Shown here one piece after another: positions 57,361 through 63,097 of a DNA stretch of 63,097 bases (position 1 is its first letter; every line of letters starts with the position of its first letter). This DNA comes from Saprolegnia diclina VS20 (taxonomy: Eukaryota > Oomycota > Saprolegniomycetes > Saprolegniales > Saprolegniaceae): NCBI RefSeq assembly GCF_000281045.1, contig NW_008246116.1, positions 368,714 to 431,810 of the forward strand. The letters are read 5' to 3'. The position numbers and the translations under genes are program-made. The notes beneath the pieces were generated by a model that ran no database searches, was not told the DNA's origin, and worked only from the letters and a program-made list of their open reading frames with translations.

Positions 57361-58994
57361 ATGGCCCCGACCAGCGCGTTCGCGTACGTCCTGCGGCGGA
57401 CGCTGGGCGAGACTGCGCCCGGCGAGTTCATTCATACGTGGCATGCGGAGGCGTCGCGGGACCTGCAGCTCAACCAAGCCAAGGTGCTCCACAAGCAGGG
57501 CATGAACATCTGGCACATGGACCTCGAGGCCGCCGAAGACCGGTACCTCCTCGTTGGCACGGGCCTGGGCGCGCTGCATCTGTACGACGTGGCGGCGCTG
57601 GACGTGCCGGGCGTCGTCGCCGCCGACATCCAGCCGCTATGCACCATCAAGCCGCTACGTGGCAAGCTGCCGATGCAGCAGCAGCAGGTACGCCAGCTAC
57701 CTGCAGACGACCACATCTTTCTTCGTACTAGGATCGACCAGGCCATGCGTCAGGCGTCACGAGCGTGAGCTGGTACCCGGTGGACAATGGCATGTTTGTC
57801 TCGACGTCGCTGGATGCGTGCGTCAAAGTATGGGACGCCAACGAGCTCGAGGTCGCTTCGTCGTTCTATCTCAAGGACCCCGTGCACATGGCCGCGTTCT
57901 CACCGTTGCCAGCGACGTCACACCTCCTCGCTGTGGGCACCGATCGGCCCGAAGTGCGCCTTGTCGACATTAGCATTGGCGCGGCCACGCACCGCCTCGT
58001 GGGCCACCGCGCGTCGATTCGGTCGCTCGCATGGTCGACAACGAACGCATTCCACTTGGCGACCGGCGCCACCGACGGCTCGGTTCGTATCTGGGACATT
58101 CGCCGGTCCGGTGCGACCGCGTGCCTCTTCTGCCTCAACCAAGACGGCGCAGCCGACGTGCCTCGACGTATCGAGGTGCGTCCTGCGGTATTGGCCGTCG
58201 CAAGGATATGTGGTCGTAGATGGCGTCCACGAAGCGCAAGATGAGCCACGACCCGCACATTGCGGCTGCTGCGTCGTCGGCGCTAGCCCACACGAGCGAA
58301 GTGCAGTCCCTTGCGTATACACCCGACGGTCGGTTCCTCGTGAGCTCTGGCGCCGACCGCGCAATGCGGCTCTGGCACGCCGCGTCCGGTGCGCACATGG
58401 TACACCTTGTCACTTTGCACTTTGGACACGTCGTATGACGAGCGTAGTTTCATCATTACACGGGCATCAAGTGCTCGGGCGCCCGGCACGTGACGGTGGC
58501 GATGGCCCAAGAAGCAAAAAGCGACTCGACCATGGCAAGAGCGTTTGGCGAGTCCAAGCTCATTTGCGATGTGTAGCTATACCATCCGGTCGGCAGCCAC
58601 GGCGTCATTGCCTCGTACCTCTTGCACAACACCGAGTCGACCGAGCCACTCACCAAGTACACGGGGCACTACAGCCGCGTCACGAGCTGCCTGTACCGCG
58701 CGTCGACCCGGGTAAGCTCGCTTTAGCGTGTTTGTTGGGAAACATTGGCGTAGGAACTTTTGAGTGGCGGTGAAGATGGTTTGATTGGGATCTGGCGTCC
58801 ACCCGAACGTACTCTGGTGCGAAATTTGTCCAGACGATCGAGGTGATGCTCATGCAATGGACGTGTAGTTTGCACCGTCCACCGAGGACGACGACGAGCA
58901 AGTGCCACCGCCGAATGAAGACGCGTGGAGTGATGACGAGGCTGCACCAAGTGATCGCTTTGTGCCTCCGATTCTAAGGCGTGAACAACCATAG
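57361..58994 (+). CDS. ERCC8: CSA/ERCC8-like WD40 protein of transcription-coupled repair (440 aa)
   Basis: The substrate receptor of a CUL4-DDB1 ubiquitin ligase acting when RNA polymerase II stalls at DNA damage. Seven exons (57361-57687, 57732-58175, 58220-58399, 58448-58495, 58577-58711, 58754-58816, 58869-58994) join in frame. WD repeats are visible as MNIWHMDLE, GVTSVSWYPVDNGMFVSTS with VKVWDANE, LLAVGTDRPEVRLVD, IRSLAWS with GSVRIWDIRR, VQSLAYTPDGRFLVSSGAD with AMRLWHAASG, and ELLSGGEDGLIGIW. The WYP.D.GMF wording and the acidic tail NEDAWSDDEAA match human CSA (EDAWSSSDEE). The TAG at 58574-58576 is in frame only if the fourth intron (58496-58576) is not removed. The ATG at 57361 is the first in frame. 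Confidence 0.88.
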
Positions 58995-59043
58995 TCGAGT
59001 ACAGTACAGCTAGAGTCGAGTACATACAGCTAGAGTCGAGTCC
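58992..59043 (+). repeat. Short tandem repeat, about 20-bp unit, three partial copies
   Basis: Units of the form TAGAGTCGAGTACATACAGC start at the stop codon of the CSA-like gene and run into its 3' flank. Confidence 0.6.
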
Positions 59044-59259
59044 ATTGAAAGCCTCGCGACTTGGCGAGCTTGATACATTTCCGAGTATCAACCCAACAAG
59101 CCAGTGCCAGTGCATCGACGATGGACGATTTGGATTGGTTGAAACTCCTACCATAATGCATTCGATTGGGCGTTCACGGGTAGAAAATGGACCAATGAAA
59201 AACGGCGAAAAACAGGCGGCTTCATTTTGGGCCATTCCGCCTCGACGACGACGACGACG

Positions 59260-60947
59260 ATGACGGCAGCGACCCTGGACCTGCTCCACGACGTGGTCGA
59301 GTACCGCCTCACGAAGCGCGACATCGCGTCGGTGCTCGAGCTCAACGACGGCAACGTCGCGCGCACGATCGACGAGCTCCTCTCGATGCTCAAGATCCAG
59401 GACATGGAGCGCAAGGCGTCGATCGACACGACCAATGATGCCGTTGTCGCTGCCGACTCGAAGCTGCAGTGGGACCTCTTCCTCGCGGAAATGGGCGCGC
59501 ATGGCCTGGACGAGGCCACGTGCACGGGCCTCTTGCAAGCGCTTCAAGACACGTGCGGCGGTGACCACGTCGCCTCGTCGACCATTGTGCACGAGTACTC
59601 GCATGTTGCCTCCTGGACAGCATCTCATGCGCGCGATAGGCTTCTCGCAGCGATGGACGACGCGCCCAAGGAAGAAGACCATCCGATTGTCGCTCTCCAA
59701 GAGCAATTTCCGCACATCCGCAACGACCTCATCGCCAAAATCTTGGAGCAAAACGAGTACGACGTCGCCGCGACGGCCAAAGCGCTGACGGAAACGGGCC
59801 ACTTGCTCAACGCCCACGGAAGCCTCGAGAATTACAGCTATGCGTCGATGGCCAAAGGCCCCACGCATACGGCGACGACGGCGCCACCCTCGGCCAAGAA
59901 CTTTCCCACGTTGCAGCCGCGCCGCAGCTCGAAACGCCGAGGTACATGCGAGGCAGTGGTGTATCGATGCAACTGCTGTGTCTAGTCGTGCAGTGGGGCA
60001 CGCATGCGGCCAATAATGCGTGGGCGACCAACGACCAGGCGCTGCCGACGGGCACGCCGGGATCGCTCTCGACCAAGCTCAAGCTCGAGTACCTCCAGAA
60101 ACGTCTTCCGAACGTTGATGCCGACATTCTGTGCACGGTACACTGTCGCCTTTCTATCTTAGTACAGTGTTTCAATGGATGTATCGCAACAGGCGCTGCT
60201 GCTCAACAATGCCAACTTGGAGACGACGGAAGCGATTGTGTCGTCGATTTTCAACATACCGCCCGCATCGAGACCGAGCTCCAACCAGGACGAGCAACCA
60301 CCCAAGTACCACCCGCCACGGCACCGACGTCGCGGTATTGCTCCCTGCATCGAGCGTCGCTGGCATTGACCGGTTCTAGACGAGGCGCCGGACGGCTTTG
60401 CGCAGTACCAAGCACGAACCGAAGCGCTCATTGAAGAGTTGCAGCAGACGCACTCGGCGGCGGTTCGATCGTTTGGTAGCGGCAAGCTCAACCACCACTT
60501 GGGTCGGGATAAAATGCTATGGTGCGTCGCTCCCTCGATCGCTTGCCTCACGGTCGCGTAGCGTCTCGGCGCTGCGGCGGGAGCTCCAGATCACACGCGA
60601 GCAAGCTGCATATGCCTTTTTCAACGAGAACAAGCATCTCGTCAAGGCCGGCAAGACCGTCGACATGCACGGGCTCTTTCTGCAGGTACTACTATTTTGG
60701 AGTGTTTAGGGGTAGGGTCGACAGACGTTTCATGTAGGAAGCACTGCATGTGCTCGAGTATTGCTTGGACTATGCCAAGAAAAGCCGCGTGCGCAAGTTT
60801 ATGGTGGTCACGGGCGTCGGCAACCACGCGACCAAGCCCGGCAAGATGTTCAACAGCATCGACGCGTCGCTCGCGCGTCGTGGCGTCAAGTACACCAAGG
60901 GCCCGGGCCATTTTGTCATCCAGCCTTTTTTTCAAACCACTGCCTAG
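59260..60947 (+). CDS. CUE-domain and Smr-domain protein (N4BP2/CID-like)
   Basis: An RNA- or ribosome-linked nuclease-type protein by family analogy. Proteins joining CUE and Smr domains include N4BP2, yeast Cue2 and plant CID5-7. The first exon, 59260-59941, encodes two CUE-like helical domains (LLHDVVEYRLTKRDIASVL; IVALQEQFPHIRNDLIAKIL) and a short FP-motif (AKNFPTLQP) similar to that of plant CID proteins. Exon 2 (59986-60137) and exon 3 give a third (LEYLQKRLPNVDADIL). A DUF1771-like helix (LQITREQAAYAFFNEN) leads to the Smr domain: VDMHGLFLQEALHVLEY, VVTGVGNHATKPG, YTKGPGHFVIQPF. The usual Smr DLHG is DMHG here, while the TGxGxH motif is kept. At least five introns of 40-50 nt separate the pieces. 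The ATG at 59260 is used; upstream is TTG only. Total length is about 480 residues. Confidence 0.82.
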
Positions 60948-61653
60948 GATAGGCACAAAGTTTCGTGTTCGGCATATATACCTACATAAACCTTCGATTC
61001 GAATCATGGGACGTCCAGCAATTGTTGACAACTGTCTCATGCACAGCGAGCTGCAAAGAAAGCTAAAGAACCGGCGTCGTCTCCCACGGTGGTCCCACGG
61101 TGGTCCCACTGTGGTCCCGCAAGCCGCGAACAAAGGCCCAGCACAGGCCCAGCACAAGCGTACCGTCTCTCATCATGCCTTGGACAGAACCCGAGTGTCT
61201 CTAGCTGTTGGATACGTGGTCTGGCGTGCTCGTCAGTACACGTCCGTTGCAGCATCAAGCGACGAGACGTTGGTCATTTGCGAATATGTATCTCTCCTCC
61301 GCGTGCGATCAGCGAAATGTTGCGGTCCATCGGGCGGGCTGAACGCATACTAGTACTACGTCTCGACAGTGGAGCCTCAACTCTTGACGACAAGGGATCG
61401 ATCTGTGTTTCGATAGGCAGAGGTGCGACGACGACGCGAGCCACCGCGGTGCATCATCATCGATTTCAAACGTTAGTATTTTGTGCCGCGTACGCATCCA
61501 ACTCTGTCTCTTGCCCCTGCAACCGTGCGGGACAACTTGTCTGAAATAGCGAATAACGAACATTAGCAACGACCTTGGCAAAACGGACGCCAAAGGGACT
61601 TGGTACCACCCACAATCTGCACTATTCCACGCATCTACGACGCCAGCTTTGCG
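60948..61653. other. Spacer with two short tandem repeats
   Basis: It holds the promoter of the last gene. TCCCACGGTGG is repeated three times at 61082-61114, and GCCCAGCACA twice just after. No gene is supported. Confidence 0.45.
61082..61114. repeat. 11-bp tandem repeat, three copies
   Basis: TCCCACGGTGG occurs twice exactly and once with a single change. Each unit is itself near-palindromic (CCCACGGTGG). Confidence 0.8.
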
Positions 61654-63097
61654 ATGGAATCGCCGCCGACTGCCACGTCACCGCGATGGCTCAACGCCCT
61701 TGGCTTCAGCTACGTGCTCTTCACAGTCGGTCTGAGCATCGGCATCATGTACGTCATGTCCACGTACCTCGCCAACGACTTGTTCTGGCCCGACTTTGTC
61801 GTAAGTGGCATGCAAAACGCGATCATCGACTTCTTCAACAGCCGCCTCGCGCTCAACGCCACGTCGCTCGAGCTCCTCAACCCGGCGTTTGCTCCGCCCA
61901 CACTCTATGACAGCTCGGCCATGGCACTCGACATCTACGAAGCGTACCCGCGTTTGGTGCTGTACGCCGAGCTCACGGCCATGGACAAGGCGATTGCGAG
62001 TCTTCGCCAGCTCCTTGCGACCGAGGTGACGCACATGATGACGCAGTACTGCTGGGTCGACTTGCAGCAACGCTGGGAGCTCGGCCATTCGCATAAGCGC
62101 CAAGCACGGTGCGTCGCCAAAGACAAGGCGAACGCCGCCGTGTACCTCGAAGCGGTCGGGCGCAACATCGATTATGCCTCCTGGGACCCAATCTACAAAG
62201 GCTTCTTCAACAACTTGATTGTGAGCGCGCTCACCCGATCACCCGACGGCAACCCCTGGCTGCAAGACATCCGCGCACACGCGTGGGTGCCCGTCGACGA
62301 CGAAGTGGCGTTTTGGAAGGCCCATCAACTCGAATACTTTGAGCTGCAGTGGAGCACGATCCGCCAAACCGGTTTGACGGAAACGATTGGGATTGAGAAT
62401 GCGCTGGGGATGACGACGCGCGTGACGATCAAGAGCATCACGCCCGTGGACCGGTACGCGCTGTGGACGACCCACTCGATGTACGCGTCGTTTGAGAATG
62501 ACATGGGCAACTTTTACTTTGGTCCGAACCAGAGTTTGGTGCTCAACAGCCCGCTCTGGTTTGGCTACACGCTCCCAAATGCGATTGAAACGTACAACCT
62601 CCCGTACCCGCTCAACCACGCCAACACGGCGCTGCACCACCAGCTCGGTGAACTCGGCTCGGTCGACCTCAAGCTCATGCCGCCTCCTCCCGCACTCACG
62701 GCCGCTGCCGAAGCTTTCATCGCGCAGCTGACGCTTCAGACAACGACTAGTGCGTCACTGGCGGCGGCCGTCGCGAGCATTGGTGCGGTGGATCTGCGCC
62801 CGACGCCACCCCAGTGGCAGAACCCCACGTTTTTGTTTTACGGCGGGAGCCCCGTATGCGCCGACGGCGAACCCTACGACTTTATCCAACGCTCGTTTGG
62901 CTTTGACGACACATGCGCGGGCCAGCTGCCGTTCAGCGTGCAGTGGGCATCGGCCAATTCGATTTTTGCGTTGGCCCAGCTCTCAGCAAACGACCTCGCG
63001 TTGGCCACGGGATCGCTGTGCAGCAGTTTGGCGCTTCCGGCTACGGACGCCAGCCTCTGCACAACGTCCCTCGCTGCGTCCCTCCGCGCGTTTCGCC
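61654..63097 (+). CDS. Large membrane protein of oomycete type, 5' part only (481 codons in window)
   Basis: The frame runs open from an ATG at 61654 to the window edge, so the gene is 3'-truncated by the window and not by mutation. After a short polar N-terminus comes one membrane span (YVLFTVGLSIGIMYVMSTYL). A long outer domain without introns so far follows, with many Trp/Tyr/Asn motifs (YCWVDLQQRWELGHSHKRQ, YKGFFNNLI, NIDYASWDP) and paired cysteines near the end (GGSPVCADGEPYD, SFGFDDTCAG). I recall proteins of this style as large expanded families in Saprolegnia-type genomes, without known function. That recollection was not checked by search. Start context is consistent: no in-frame ATG nearby upstream. 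Confidence 0.72.
   Translation, partial: MESPPTATSPRWLNALGFSYVLFTVGLSIGIMYVMSTYLANDLFWPDFVVSGMQNAIIDFFNSRLALNATSLELLNPAFAPPTLYDSSAMALDIYEAYPRLVLYAELTAMDKAIASLRQLLATEVTHMMTQYCWVDLQQRWELGHSHKRQARCVAKDKANAAVYLEAVGRNIDYASWDPIYKGFFNNLIVSALTRSPDGNPWLQDIRAHAWVPVDDEVAFWKAHQLEYFELQWSTIRQTGLTETIGIENALGMTTRVTIKSITPVDRYALWTTHSMYASFENDMGNFYFGPNQSLVLNSPLWFGYTLPNAIETYNLPYPLNHANTALHHQLGELGSVDLKLMPPPPALTAAAEAFIAQLTLQTTTSASLAAAVASIGAVDLRPTPPQWQNPTFLFYGGSPVCADGEPYDFIQRSFGFDDTCAGQLPFSVQWASANSIFALAQLSANDLALATGSLCSSLALPATDASLCTTSLAASLRAFR

Noticed and set aside
58574-58576. In-frame TAG within the CSA-like gene, suggesting a broken gene
   Set aside because: A GT-AG intron (58496-58576) removes it, and the joined protein matches the CSA repeat better than the unspliced frame.

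Overview
The window looks like nuclear DNA of an oomycete, most likely a saprolegnialean such as Saprolegnia or a close relative. The evidence is GC-rich coding sequence, very short GT-AG introns (mostly 40-60 nt) in phases that rejoin cleanly, dense genes on both strands, a zoospore-flagellum gene, and several long membrane proteins of a type I know only from oomycetes. Gene identities come from recognised protein motifs. I ran no database search, so the assignment to this group is an inference.

Layout. 70-15307 (-): one giant HECT ubiquitin ligase of about 4,936 residues. 15.8-19.6 kb (-): a small unknown gene, an AUP1-like acyltransferase and a membrane-anchored alpha/beta-hydrolase-like protein. 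21.1-23.9 kb: a ZMYND12-like axonemal TPR protein (+) and an RPUSD1-like pseudouridine synthase with an inserted HMG-box-like segment (-), converging with only 25 bp between their stop codons. 24.6-26.8 kb (-): a three-repeat MYB factor. 26.8-36.4 kb: a variable island with a tandem and inverted family of all-helical proteins, a fossil fragment, an assembly gap and long gene-poor spacers. 36.9-45.9 kb (+): SMG1, the nonsense-mediated-decay kinase. 45.9-46.7 kb (-): a short 3-hydroxyacyl-CoA-dehydrogenase-like protein. 47.8-49.5 kb (-): a second copy of the membrane hydrolase. 50.7-53.6 kb (-): a multi-spanning cyclic-nucleotide phosphodiesterase. 55.1-57.2 kb (+): a coiled-coil protein. 57.4-59.0 kb (+): a CSA/ERCC8 WD40 protein. 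59.3-60.9 kb (+): a CUE-CUE-CUE-Smr protein. 61.7 kb to the end (+): the 5' part of a large membrane protein that runs out of the window.

Most of the window is conserved housekeeping: ubiquitin signalling, RNA surveillance and modification, transcription-coupled repair, cyclic-nucleotide signalling and flagellum. The accessory part is the 28.4-36.4 kb island. Its paralogs share a short promoter block and show an almost identical tract inside otherwise divergent genes, which suggests gene conversion. One member is a two-module fusion. The predicted fold (long helices with a variable, sometimes aromatic, hairpin tip) recalls ClyA/HBL-type alpha-helical proteins, but that likeness is structural inference only. 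Long open frames opposite real genes are common here because of codon composition, and I left them out.
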